A stretch of 64,000 bases of DNA, from positions 1-64,000 of the forward strand of contig JBEONO010000006.1 in assembly GCA_040544425.1 (NCBI GenBank). The letters run 5' to 3'. Positions 7,556 to 16,043 of this stretch are shown one piece after another. The translations under genes were made by a program, and so were the position numbers. This DNA is from Solimicrobium sp040544425. Lineage in GTDB: Bacteria; Pseudomonadota; Gammaproteobacteria; Burkholderiales; Burkholderiaceae_D. The notes below the pieces were generated by a model. It was not told where the DNA came from. It did no database searches and was given only the letters and a program-made list of their open reading frames with translations. Position 1 is the first letter of the stretch. Each line of letters begins with the position of its first letter.

Positions 7556-9802
7556 TCAATATTTCGATTTCGGCTTACCCGCGCCTTTGTCTTTAGAAGA
7601 TTTTCCCTCACCGGGCATTTTTTTCTTGGCAGACGCTGGTGGCACGGCGTTGATCAACCCGCCACCGGCATGGCTGATGTTCAGTTTTTGACCGGCGACC
7701 TTCACTGCCTTCAAATTATCCAGAATATTTTTCGGCATCCCTTCCGGCAGATCCAACACGCTGTACGTATCGAAAATATCAATGCGACCAATATGCTTGG
7801 GATCGAGGCTGGCGTGTTCAGCGATCGTACCGACGATCGCGCTCGGTGTTACTTCGTGCTGGCGCCCAACCTCAATTCGATAACTTTGTACGGCAAATTT
7901 GGTTTTGCTGTTTGGCTTTTCTTTTTTCGACTTTGGTTTGGTCTCGACTTCTTCAACGTCCTTAATTTCTTTAGCTTCTTTAATAATTGTCTTCGCTTCG
8001 AGCTTAGGTTCCGGTCTGGCTTTTTCTTTCACCTCAGCTGGCTTGACAAAGGGTACTTCTTTCTTGACTCGTGGCTGAACCGCTACCGGTTCAGCGACCT
8101 GCCCATCAACCGAAATTTTCAGCTGCTGACCGGCTACCCACACGGCTTTTAAATGCTGCATCACTTCGTTAGGCAAATCGCTGGGCAGATCCAAGACACT
8201 GAAGCCATCATAAATTTCAATGCGGCCAATATTCTTGGCATCGATATTCGCTTCATTCGCAATCGCGCCGACGATATTGCCGGGCTTGACGCCATGGTCA
8301 TGACCGACTTCAATCCGGTAGCTTTGCATGCCAGGTTCAGATTCCCGCGGACGGCGTTCACGTTCTGGGCGCATCGGACGTTCGGCGCGTTCAGTCCGTT
8401 GTGGGCGATCACTGCGCTCACCACGTTCACGCACTGGGCGGTCATCGGACCGGATCGTCTCCATTTTCGGTTCGCGGTTATTTTTGTCCAGCAGCAGCGG
8501 CACATCGCCGCGCGCAATCTTAGCCAGCGCGGCAGCGATCTCAATTGCCGGTACATTGTGTTCACGTTCGTAGTCTTCGATGATGGCCTGAAACTGGTCC
8601 AATTCACCTTCTGCAATCGTTGTGCTGATCTGATCTTTAAAACGCGCAATCCGCACATCGTTAACTGCCTGGATACTTGGCAACTCAAGTGGCGCAATCG
8701 GCTGGCGGGTAGCGCGTTCAATAATTTTCAGCAGTCCTTTTTCGCGCGGGGTGATAAATAAAATCGCTTCCCCGCTGCGACCGGCGCGACCGGTACGGCC
8801 GATCCGATGCGTATAGCCTTCCGGATCATGCGGCACGTCATAATTAATCACGTGACTGATCCGCTCCACATCTAGACCGCGTGCAGCAACGTCAGTGGCG
8901 ACCAGAATATCGATCTTGCCGTCTTTGAGTTGTTGGATGGTGCGTTCGCGTTGCGCCTGCTGGATATCGCCGTTGATCGCTGCGGCGGAAAATCCACGTG
9001 CCTGCAATCGTCCGGCCAGTTCTTCGGTGCCGAGTTTGGTGCGCGCGAAAATAATCATGCCATCAAAATTTTCAGCTTCGAGAATGCGCGTCAATGCATC
9101 CAGCTTGTGCATGCCGCTAACCAACCAGTAGCGCTGACGAATATTATCGGCAGTACCGGTTTTGGCTGCGACAGTAATTTCAGCCGGCGACTTGAGATAA
9201 GTTTGTGCGATGCGTTTAATCGCCGACGGCATAGTTGCGGAAAACAGCGTGGTCTGGCGCGACTCGGGCGTCTCCTGCAAAATCCGCTCGACGTCATCGA
9301 TAAAACCCATGCGCAGCATTTCATCGGCTTCATCCAATACCAGCGTTTTTAATTTCGACAGATCCAGCGAACCTTTGTCGAGATGGTCAATCACTCGACC
9401 CGGCGTTCCCACTACCACATGCACGCCACGACGCAGCGCAGACAATTGCGGACCGTAACTTTGTCCGCCGTAAATCGGCAATACATGAAAACCGGGGATA
9501 TGCGCCGCATAGCTTTGAAACGCTTCGGCTACCTGAATGGCGAGTTCGCGGGTCGGCGCCAGCACCAGTGCTTGCGGCACGGTTTGCTTGATATCGATGC
9601 GCGACAGAATCGGCAAGGCAAATGCGGCAGTTTTTCCGGTACCGGTTTGTGCCTGACCGAGTACATCGCGATTGGCTAACAGCAGCGGGATCGTGGCTGC
9701 CTGAATCGGCGAAGGGGTTTCATAGCCAATATCATTCAGAACGCGCAACAAAGCGTCGCTTAGATTTAAATCGGAAAAACTGGGTAAAGAAGGCTCAGAC
9801 AT
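7556..9802 (-). CDS. DEAD-box RNA helicase with two DbpA-type RNA-binding domains
   Basis: An ATP-dependent RNA helicase of the DeaD/CsdA/DbpA group, acting in ribosome assembly, RNA decay or cold adaptation. In the 748-residue form the motifs run in order: Q motif (SPIQ), Walker A AQTGTGKT at 51-58, PTRELA, DEAD at 157-160, SAT, and HRIGRTGR at 332-339. After an Arg/Glu-rich linker come two copies of the DbpA RNA-binding fold, at about 491-564 and 638-711, both opening with QSYRIEVG and containing IGRI and VLDLP. A Lys/Glu-rich spacer separates them and a basic tail ends the protein. Two such domains are unusual. Start is uncertain: the ATG beginning MSEPSLPSF is preferred, with a TTG 14 codons upstream as the alternative; neither has a strong RBS. 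Confidence 0.93.
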   Translation of the reverse strand: MSEPSLPSFSDLNLSDALLRVLNDIGYETPSPIQAATIPLLLANRDVLGQAQTGTGKTAAFALPILSRIDIKQTVPQALVLAPTRELAIQVAEAFQSYAAHIPGFHVLPIYGGQSYGPQLSALRRGVHVVVGTPGRVIDHLDKGSLDLSKLKTLVLDEADEMLRMGFIDDVERILQETPESRQTTLFSATMPSAIKRIAQTYLKSPAEITVAAKTGTADNIRQRYWLVSGMHKLDALTRILEAENFDGMIIFARTKLGTEELAGRLQARGFSAAAINGDIQQAQRERTIQQLKDGKIDILVATDVAARGLDVERISHVINYDVPHDPEGYTHRIGRTGRAGRSGEAILFITPREKGLLKIIERATRQPIAPLELPSIQAVNDVRIARFKDQISTTIAEGELDQFQAIIEDYEREHNVPAIEIAAALAKIARGDVPLLLDKNNREPKMETIRSDDRPVRERGERSDRPQRTERAERPMRPERERRPRESEPGMQSYRIEVGHDHGVKPGNIVGAIANEANIDAKNIGRIEIYDGFSVLDLPSDLPNEVMQHLKAVWVAGQQLKISVDGQVAEPVAVQPRVKKEVPFVKPAEVKEKARPEPKLEAKTIIKEAKEIKDVEEVETKPKSKKEKPNSKTKFAVQSYRIEVGRQHEVTPSAIVGTIAEHASLDPKHIGRIDIFDTYSVLDLPEGMPKNILDNLKAVKVAGQKLNISHAGGGLINAVPPASAKKKMPGEGKSSKDKGAGKPKSKY

Positions 9803-9935
9803 GGCGATGCTCGCAGGTTCGGTGGGTTGCTTTGCCGTGGACAAAGCATAGAAGGATTCAAAGTGGGGCGTAGTTTACTCTCTTGTAGCCCAGAATGAAA
9901 ATTTAATGCCCACAATCGCCCAACCCCACTTTGAG

Positions 9936-11399
9936 TTATAGCCCGTATTTCCTGCTTTTCAAGCGCATTTTGAGCCCCACCGGCACCATCGTAAACGCCA
10001 TATGCTCCTGCGCAGCCTGGCCGCCAGGAGCACTTATATTGTCAATCTCAAAACGAGTCAGCAGCATGGCAATGGCAATTTTCATTTCCAGCAGCGCCAG
10101 ATACCGCCCCGGGCAGATGCGCGGACCGGCGCCAAAGGGCATCGAAATGCGCTTTGCCGAGTTGGTACCGGCCAGAGTATGGTCCAGCCAGCGCTCCGGA
10201 TCAAAATCGGCAGCGTTCGGGATATAGTGGTCATCAACACTGTCATGGCGCAGCACAGTAAAGATCAGCGTTCCAACCGGAACCTGGACATCACCGATCA
10301 CTGTGTCCTTGAGTGCCTGCAGCGCCAGGAATGGTGCCACCGGTTTCAGACGCATTGATTCGCTGATGCAGGCATCGAGATAATCGAGCTGACTTAACTT
10401 TTCGATGGTGAACGCTTCATCGGCAGCAAAGGTGCTGCGTACTTCGCTCTGTAATTTTTGCAGCGTGGCCGGGTTTGCCCAGACCAGAGACAGCAGCCAG
10501 GCGATCGAATTGGCAGTCGTATCTTCGCCTGCGAGCAGCATCGTGATGACATTGCCTGCCACGTCATCATCCGTCAATCCGCTGTCACCTTGATCAGTTG
10601 CATTGATCATTGCTTCCAATAAGTTGCTCGGGTGCTCGCGCAATTGCGGATGCAAACGTATTCGTTCACGCGCTTCTGCGACAAAGCGGTCGATTGCATT
10701 GGTCACTTCCGTCAAACTGCGATCCAATGCGCGATCAGATGGCAGCCGGATATAGCGCCAATATGGAAACGGTGCCAGCAGACGTTGAAACAGGGCCGGG
10801 AAAATTTTATCCAGATGCGCCTGAATCACGTCTTCGCCAGATTCGAGGGTATTGACGTCGTGACCAAAAGCCAGACCGGTGATGGTGTCGACCGTGAAAC
10901 GCATCAGTTCTGCCGTCAAATCTATATCGCTGCCCAGTGATTTGTTCCAGCGCGATTCAAGCCTGCCGGTTACCCGGGTCATGGTCGGAAAATATTCTTT
11001 GACGTGGGCGGGGTCAAACGCTGACATCACCATGCGACGCTGCTTGCGCCACACGTCACCCTCGGCACCGAACAGGCCGACTTTCATGCGCATATCAATA
11101 AATACATCGGTGAGTTGTTTGGTCCGGTCAAATCCGTCAGGACGATCGCGCAGGGCCTTGGCTATGGCCTGATGATCAGCCACGACCAGATATCTTCTGC
11201 TGGCAATGGTGAACCAATAGTACTTGCCAAGTTCTCTGCTCCATTGTTCCATCTGCTGATGGAATTGCGGTATCTTGATCTGAAGCGTGTGGCCAAAAAA
11301 TGGCCAGGCCTTCGGGCTCGGCAAATCGTCGATCCTGCGCAGAGTTGGTGTCGGTGCCTCGGTCCGAAACGATTCGGTTGCAACTTCGTTGGTATCCAT
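9936..11399 (-). CDS. cytochrome P450 (second of a tandem pair)
   Basis: A 487-residue haem monooxygenase. Signature elements are the oxygen-binding I-helix AGEDTTANS, the K-helix ESMR (ExxR), and the haem loop FGAGPRICPGRY with the axial ligand at Cys429. It lacks an N-terminal membrane anchor, as is usual for soluble bacterial P450s, and has no fused reductase, so it needs separate redox partners that are not in this window. It starts two bases after the stop of its neighbour; its RBS (GAGGA) lies within the last codons of that gene, so translation is probably coupled. The two proteins look well over half identical by eye and probably arose by tandem duplication. Substrate unknown; the fatty-acid or drug-type group of P450 is possible. 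Confidence 0.92.
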   Translation of the reverse strand: MDTNEVATESFRTEAPTPTLRRIDDLPSPKAWPFFGHTLQIKIPQFHQQMEQWSRELGKYYWFTIASRRYLVVADHQAIAKALRDRPDGFDRTKQLTDVFIDMRMKVGLFGAEGDVWRKQRRMVMSAFDPAHVKEYFPTMTRVTGRLESRWNKSLGSDIDLTAELMRFTVDTITGLAFGHDVNTLESGEDVIQAHLDKIFPALFQRLLAPFPYWRYIRLPSDRALDRSLTEVTNAIDRFVAEARERIRLHPQLREHPSNLLEAMINATDQGDSGLTDDDVAGNVITMLLAGEDTTANSIAWLLSLVWANPATLQKLQSEVRSTFAADEAFTIEKLSQLDYLDACISESMRLKPVAPFLALQALKDTVIGDVQVPVGTLIFTVLRHDSVDDHYIPNAADFDPERWLDHTLAGTNSAKRISMPFGAGPRICPGRYLALLEMKIAIAMLLTRFEIDNISAPGGQAAQEHMAFTMVPVGLKMRLKSRKYGL

Positions 11400-11401
11400 G
11401 C

Positions 11402-12865
11402 TTATCCTCGCATTTTTAAGCGCATTGCCAGACCGAGGGGCTGCATCGTGAACGCCATAAACTCCTGGGCTTCCTGGCCGTCAGGTGTGGTGATACTGTC
11501 GATGTCAAAGCGCGTGAACATCATGGCCAATGCGATTTTCATTTCCAGCAAAGCCAGATAGCGTCCCGGACAAATTCGCGGACCGGCTCCAAACGGCATC
11601 GAAATTCGCTTGACAGAATTGATGCCCTGCCCGGTTTCACCCTGCTGGTTCAGCCAGCGATCAGGATCGAACTGCGCCGCGTTGGGAATGAGTTGGTCAT
11701 CCATACTGTCGCGCCGGAACAGGCCAAAGATGATGGTATTGGCAGGAATTTGAATGTCATCGATGACGGTATCACGATCGGCCTGCAAGGGCAGAAGTGG
11801 CGCGACCGGCTTCAGTCGCATTGATTCGTTGATACAGGCATCCATATAATCCAGTGCGTTCAGGCCTTCGATTGTATACGGTGTATCGGGAGAAAAATTG
11901 GCGCGCACTTCGTTCTGCAATTTTTGCATGACTGCGGGATTGTTCCATAACAGGGCAAGCAACCATGCCAGTGAATTGGCGGTAGTGTCTTCACCTGCCA
12001 GCAGCATGGTCAAGACATTACCAGCCACATCCGTATCATTCAATCCGCTGTCACCCTGATCGGCGGCATTGATCATCGCCTCCAATAAATTGCCTGGTTT
12101 GTCGCGCAGCTCAGGATATTGCTCAATACGTTGCCGGGCCTTGGCAATAAAACCTGCAATCGCAGTTTTTACTTCGCTCACGCTGCGATCGAGTGCGCGA
12201 TCAGCGGGCAGACGGAAATAATTCCAGTACTTGAACAGGGACAGATTACGTCTGAACACGGCCGGAAAAATCTTATCCAGATGTTGTTGAATCACATCCG
12301 AGCCAGATTCGAGCGTGTTGACATCATGGCCGAATGCCAGGCCGGTAATCGCATCAACAGTGAACCGCATCAGATCGGCCTGCAAATCAATATCGCTGCC
12401 CAGAGTCTTTTCCCAGCGCGACTCCAGGCGCCCGACCACTTTGCACAACGAAGGAAAATAAGCTTTTACGTGGGTCGGATCGAACCCGGCCATGACCATG
12501 CGCCGTTGACGTTTCCAGACATCGCCATTGGCACCGAACAATCCGACCGGCAGTCCCATATCACGCCAGGTTTCTGCCAGACGGGACGTGCGACTGAATC
12601 CGTCCGGACGATCACGCAAAATCTTGGCAAAGGCTTGATGGTCCGCGACGATCAGCAGCTTTCGTGCGCCGATCGTGACGCAATAATAATCACCGAATTG
12701 TTTGCTCCATTGTTCCAGCGTCTGATGCAAAATATGACGCTTGATTTGCAAGGCGTTACCCAGTACCGGCAATCCTTTGGGACCAGGCAAATCTGCCACC
12801 TGGCGAAAGCGTTTGGTTGGCTGCTCTGCAGCGACTCCCTGAAATTCGGCGTGATCTGTTTCCAT
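11402..12865 (-). CDS. cytochrome P450 (first of a tandem pair)
   Basis: A haem monooxygenase and paralogue of the next gene downstream. AGEDTTANS lies at about 291-299, the ExxR motif ESMR at about 348-351, and the haem ligand at about Cys433 in FGAGPRICPGRY. Two ATG codons lie in tandem; I take the second, as GGAG is then five bases away instead of two. The first 25 residues are polar and non-membrane; a Pro/Gly-rich hinge (LPGPKGLPVLG) follows, typical of P450s. It heads a two-gene unit. No ferredoxin or ferredoxin reductase gene is nearby. Differences from the paralogue are spread along the whole length, including the region before the I-helix, which suggests different substrates. Confidence 0.92.
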   Translation of the reverse strand: METDHAEFQGVAAEQPTKRFRQVADLPGPKGLPVLGNALQIKRHILHQTLEQWSKQFGDYYCVTIGARKLLIVADHQAFAKILRDRPDGFSRTSRLAETWRDMGLPVGLFGANGDVWKRQRRMVMAGFDPTHVKAYFPSLCKVVGRLESRWEKTLGSDIDLQADLMRFTVDAITGLAFGHDVNTLESGSDVIQQHLDKIFPAVFRRNLSLFKYWNYFRLPADRALDRSVSEVKTAIAGFIAKARQRIEQYPELRDKPGNLLEAMINAADQGDSGLNDTDVAGNVLTMLLAGEDTTANSLAWLLALLWNNPAVMQKLQNEVRANFSPDTPYTIEGLNALDYMDACINESMRLKPVAPLLPLQADRDTVIDDIQIPANTIIFGLFRRDSMDDQLIPNAAQFDPDRWLNQQGETGQGINSVKRISMPFGAGPRICPGRYLALLEMKIALAMMFTRFDIDSITTPDGQEAQEFMAFTMQPLGLAMRLKMRG

Positions 12866-12996
12866 CATGTCTCCAACACGGCTGGTTATGATTTAGTTCG
12901 ATTCCATGCTTCCCTTTGGAACCGGCATTTATAACATGCCAGTTAGCTTATTGTTTCGATTTAGGTGCATCTCTCTAACTTTCACCGCGATGCCGA

Positions 12997-13911
12997 TTAG
13001 ATACGATCGGCACCGTCTCTCATGCCGCGCGCTCCCTGTACCCCCCCAGTATGCAGCGCGATGACCGTTTGGTTGCGATGAATCAGGTCAGACCGTATCA
13101 GCTTATGCAATGCATAGAAAACCTTTCCCGTGTAAACCGGTTCAATCGGGATCTGATAACGCAACTCGAAATCAGCGCAAAATTGCAGCAGTTCCAAACT
13201 GGTCTTGGCATAACCTCCATGATGAAAATCAGTGAGCAGTTGGTAGTTTTGATAGTTGGGGTGACCGGCCTCAAGCAATAACCGGGCGACTTCAGAATGC
13301 AGGTAGTCGGCGCCCTCAATCACGGCAATGCCCAGCACGTGGCCGCGCCCCCCAAGCCCAGCCAATAAACCCGCCAGGGTCGCTGCAGTTCCACACGCAA
13401 CCAGCATCACATCGGGAATAAACGGCAATTCATCAATCAGCTCGGCGACCCCGGGCAGAGCCGCGGGCGCGCTGCCACCTTCCGGAATCCAGAACCAATC
13501 CTGGTCGGGAGTCACCAGTGTTTGCCAGCCGTCTCGCCGGGTGCGTAAAAGGCGATAACTGATACGATCGACAAATTGAATCTGCATGCCACGTGCACGA
13601 CAATCATCCAGCATGGCGCTGTTCATGCCGACATGACCGCGGATGAGTGCATGACTCCGGTAGCCCAGTTCAGCGGCAGCGAAGGCAGTCGCGTGCACAT
13701 GATTGGACCAAAGTCCTCCCATCGTAACCAAACGCGCGCTGCGATTTTCAATTGCCAACAGACTGTATTTCAATTTGCGGTACTTATTACCGGAAACGAC
13801 TGGATGCAGCAGGTCATCGCGTTTGATCCAGACCGGCATACCGAATAGATTTTCATCAGCCAATTGTTGGCATGGCGTGGGTAGCGCCATACTGAGTTCA
13901 AAATTTTTCAT
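12997..13911 (-). CDS. PLP enzyme of the ACC deaminase / D-cysteine desulfhydrase family
   Basis: A 304-residue fold-type II pyridoxal-phosphate enzyme. The likely Schiff-base lysine is Lys43 in SGNKYRKL, the family signature, and WSNHVHATA and a glycine-rich phosphate loop near ACGTAATLAG follow. Members either open the ring of 1-aminocyclopropane-1-carboxylate to 2-oxobutyrate and ammonia, or release sulfide from D-cysteine. The two activities are separated by a few residues that I cannot assign safely, and D-cysteine desulfhydrase-like activity is the more common outcome in non-plant bacteria. The start overlaps the end of the exonuclease gene by 14 bases, so the two are co-transcribed and probably coupled, though no functional link is known. 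Confidence 0.85.
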   Translation of the reverse strand: MKNFELSMALPTPCQQLADENLFGMPVWIKRDDLLHPVVSGNKYRKLKYSLLAIENRSARLVTMGGLWSNHVHATAFAAAELGYRSHALIRGHVGMNSAMLDDCRARGMQIQFVDRISYRLLRTRRDGWQTLVTPDQDWFWIPEGGSAPAALPGVAELIDELPFIPDVMLVACGTAATLAGLLAGLGGRGHVLGIAVIEGADYLHSEVARLLLEAGHPNYQNYQLLTDFHHGGYAKTSLELLQFCADFELRYQIPIEPVYTGKVFYALHKLIRSDLIHRNQTVIALHTGGVQGARGMRDGADRI

Positions 13912-14686
13912 GGTCGGCCGGAACAGCCAGCATTTTCCAGGTCACGCCCAATGGCACGTCATCCTTCAATGCGACCAGGCGGCGTGACATGGCCAGAATC
14001 GCAGCGTCCCTGCGCAAATTTTCGCCAAGGGTATTTTTTAAAATTCCTGCTCCGGCCATGATGGCGTCAATTGATCCATACGCCTGCAATAACCTGGCGG
14101 CGGTCTTCAACCCTACTTTACTTACGCCAGGAATCCCGTCGGTGGCGTCGCCCATCAAAGCCAGTAACTCAGCGAGCTGTTCCGGTGGCACGCCGAATTT
14201 ATTGTTGACCCAGGCACTGTCATGCCATTCATTTTTGAAATGATCCCAGATCAACGCACCGTGTTGAATCAACACATGTAAATCCTTATCAGTTGAGACC
14301 ACGACTGCCTCGCCGCGCCCCTCAGCTAACCAGCGCAATATGGCAGTAGCAATTACGTCGTCGGCTTCTACCTCAGGGATACACAATACTTTGATCTGGA
14401 ATTGTTCGAGCTGTACATACAGCGTCGGAAGACTGGCGCGCAAGGCATCTGGCATTGGGGCGCGTTGTGCCCGATAGGCAGGATAGAGTTGATGGCGCCA
14501 GGTCGGTCCGCCAAAATCAAAAGCGGCAAGCATGTGACTGGGCGTGTGCTCATGACGCAGTTTGTGAAATGCCGACAATGAAAAGCGCAAGGCCGTTTCT
14601 GCCTTTTCAGGGGAATCCGGCTCGGGGCTGGCTTCATAAATGCGCCGCACTATGTTCAAACCGTCTATGGCGAGCAGTTTAGCCAT
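13898..14686 (-). CDS. xni: 5'-3' exonuclease / flap endonuclease domain protein
   Basis: A 262-residue protein with the nuclease domain that also forms the N-terminus of DNA polymerase I. Acidic metal ligands are visible in IDGLN near the start, FDFGG, EVEADDVIA, and STDKDLHVL, and a helix-hairpin-helix DNA-binding element lies in DATDGIPGVSKVGLKTA. It stands alone, without a polymerase domain, as in Xni/ExoIX, and removes or cuts 5' flaps in replication and repair. Length matches that family (about 250). It is the first gene of a two-gene minus-strand unit and is divergent from the formaldehyde dehydrogenase gene. The symbol is by similarity of architecture; the domain assignment is firm. 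Confidence 0.88.
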   Translation of the reverse strand: MAKLLAIDGLNIVRRIYEASPEPDSPEKAETALRFSLSAFHKLRHEHTPSHMLAAFDFGGPTWRHQLYPAYRAQRAPMPDALRASLPTLYVQLEQFQIKVLCIPEVEADDVIATAILRWLAEGRGEAVVVSTDKDLHVLIQHGALIWDHFKNEWHDSAWVNNKFGVPPEQLAELLALMGDATDGIPGVSKVGLKTAARLLQAYGSIDAIMAGAGILKNTLGENLRRDAAILAMSRRLVALKDDVPLGVTWKMLAVPADHEKF

Positions 14687-14809
14687 GTTTCATTTCCCTA
14701 ATCAACGAACCGTCATTATACGCAGCGGCGCGGTCATGTTCATAGCCTGGTTGGGACCCAGTAATCATTGGCAAGCAAATCCCGGCTCAGCAATTATTCT
14801 CAGCCATAA

Positions 14810-14859
14810 TATAATGCGTGCACGAAAATAATACCCTGTCCCGAATGGCAGGCACGCAT
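14810..14859 (+). promoter_or_regulatory. -10-like box and inverted repeat before adhC
   Basis: A TATAAT hexamer at 14810-14815 runs into an 8-bp inverted repeat, ATGCGTGC at 14814-14821 and GCACGCAT at 14852-14859, in the 206-base divergent spacer. No good -35 is seen, consistent with an activated or regulated promoter. The repeat would sit at the transcript start or just downstream. No regulator gene lies next to it. Confidence 0.35.
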
Positions 14860-14892
14860 GGCATTTAATCAGTGAATTTTAAGGAGTAGGGC

Positions 14893-16011
14893 ATGAATTT
14901 TATTAAGACACGTGCTGCAGTAGCATGGGCACCAAACCAACCGTTATCCATCGAAGAAGTCGATTTAATGCCACCTCAGGCTGGCGAAGTTCTGGTAAAA
15001 ATTATCGCCAGTGGCGTCTGTCATACCGACGCTTATACGCTGTCCGGTAAAGATTCCGAAGGTGTTTTTCCGGTGATTCTGGGCCATGAGGGCGCAGGGA
15101 TTGTGATGCAGGTCGGCAGTGGCGTCACCTCAGTCAGCGTCGGCGACCATGTCATACCGCTGTACACACCGGAATGCGGGGAATGCAAATTCTGCAAATC
15201 GGGCAAAACCAATCTGTGCCAGAAAATTCGCGAGACCCAAGGGCGCGGCGTCATGCCAGACGGCACCACCCGATTTTATAAAGACGGCAAACCGATCTTT
15301 CACTACATGGGCACGTCGACCTTTTCTGAATACACAGTCCTGCCCGAAATTTCGCTGGCAAAAATCAACAAAGAAGCGCTGCTGGAAGAAGTTTGTTTGT
15401 TAGGCTGCGGAGTCACTACCGGTATGGGCGCGGTCATAAATACGGCAAAAGTGAAACCGGGTGATACCGTTGCCATATTTGGCCTAGGTGGTATTGGACT
15501 GTCTGCTGTGATTGGCGCCCGCATGGCAGGTGCATCGCGCATTATCGGCATTGACATCAACACCAGTAAATTTGCCCTCGCCAGACAATTGGGTGCGACC
15601 GACCTGATCAATCCGGCAGAATTAACGCAGCCGATCCAACAGGCAATCATCGCGATGACTGACGGCGGCGTGGATTTTTCCTTTGAATGCATTGGCAACG
15701 TTAACGTCATGCGTCAGGCGTTGGAGTGCTGTCACAAAGGCTGGGGCGAATCGGTCATCATCGGTGTCGCCGAGGCCGGAGCGGAAATCGCTACCCGACC
15801 GTTCCAGTTGGTAACGGGCCGGGTATGGCGCGGTTCGGCTTTTGGCGGTGTCCGTGGGCGCACCGAATTGCCGGGCTACGTTGACCGTTATATGAAGGGG
15901 GAATTTGCTTTATCCGACTTCATCACGCATACCATGCCGCTGGAGGAAATTAATACCGCGTTTGAATTGATGCATGAAGGCAAATCAATTCGCAGCGTCA
16001 TTCATTTCTAA
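14893..16011 (+). CDS. frmA: S-(hydroxymethyl)glutathione dehydrogenase (class III alcohol dehydrogenase)
   Basis: Oxidises the spontaneous adduct of formaldehyde and glutathione to S-formylglutathione with NAD+, the first step of glutathione-dependent formaldehyde detoxification in the cytoplasm. At 372 residues it has the family length. Catalytic zinc ligands are in GVCHTDAYTLSG and GHEGAG. The structural zinc site is the four-cysteine run CGECKFCKSGKTNLC. The NAD site GLGGIGLSA is followed by IIGIDIN. The C-terminal half (FGGVRGRTELP) is typical of class III. RBS AAGGAG lies a short distance upstream. The usual partner, S-formylglutathione hydrolase, and the FrmR repressor are not adjacent. 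The gene is monocistronic, convergent with a permease gene. Confidence 0.95.
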   Translation: MNFIKTRAAVAWAPNQPLSIEEVDLMPPQAGEVLVKIIASGVCHTDAYTLSGKDSEGVFPVILGHEGAGIVMQVGSGVTSVSVGDHVIPLYTPECGECKFCKSGKTNLCQKIRETQGRGVMPDGTTRFYKDGKPIFHYMGTSTFSEYTVLPEISLAKINKEALLEEVCLLGCGVTTGMGAVINTAKVKPGDTVAIFGLGGIGLSAVIGARMAGASRIIGIDINTSKFALARQLGATDLINPAELTQPIQQAIIAMTDGGVDFSFECIGNVNVMRQALECCHKGWGESVIIGVAEAGAEIATRPFQLVTGRVWRGSAFGGVRGRTELPGYVDRYMKGEFALSDFITHTMPLEEINTAFELMHEGKSIRSVIHF

Positions 16012-16022
16012 ACATCGGGACG

Positions 16023-16043
16023 AACCGGCGCAAAGAGCCGGTT
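16023..16043. terminator. hairpin between convergent frmA and permease genes
   Basis: A perfect 7-bp stem (AACCGGC with GCCGGTT) and seven-base loop lies 12 bases after the frmA stop and touches the permease stop codon. It has no T-tract on the plus strand, so strength is uncertain. Confidence 0.55.

Noticed and set aside
8153..8761. A 202-codon open frame opposite the helicase gene
   Set aside because: It is antisense to well-conserved helicase motifs, has no RBS or family resemblance, and follows codon bias of the real gene.
9844..9844. TTG start for the DEAD-box helicase
   Set aside because: Kept as an alternative only; the following ATG gives the expected N-terminus (MSEPS) of such helicases, though neither has a clear RBS.
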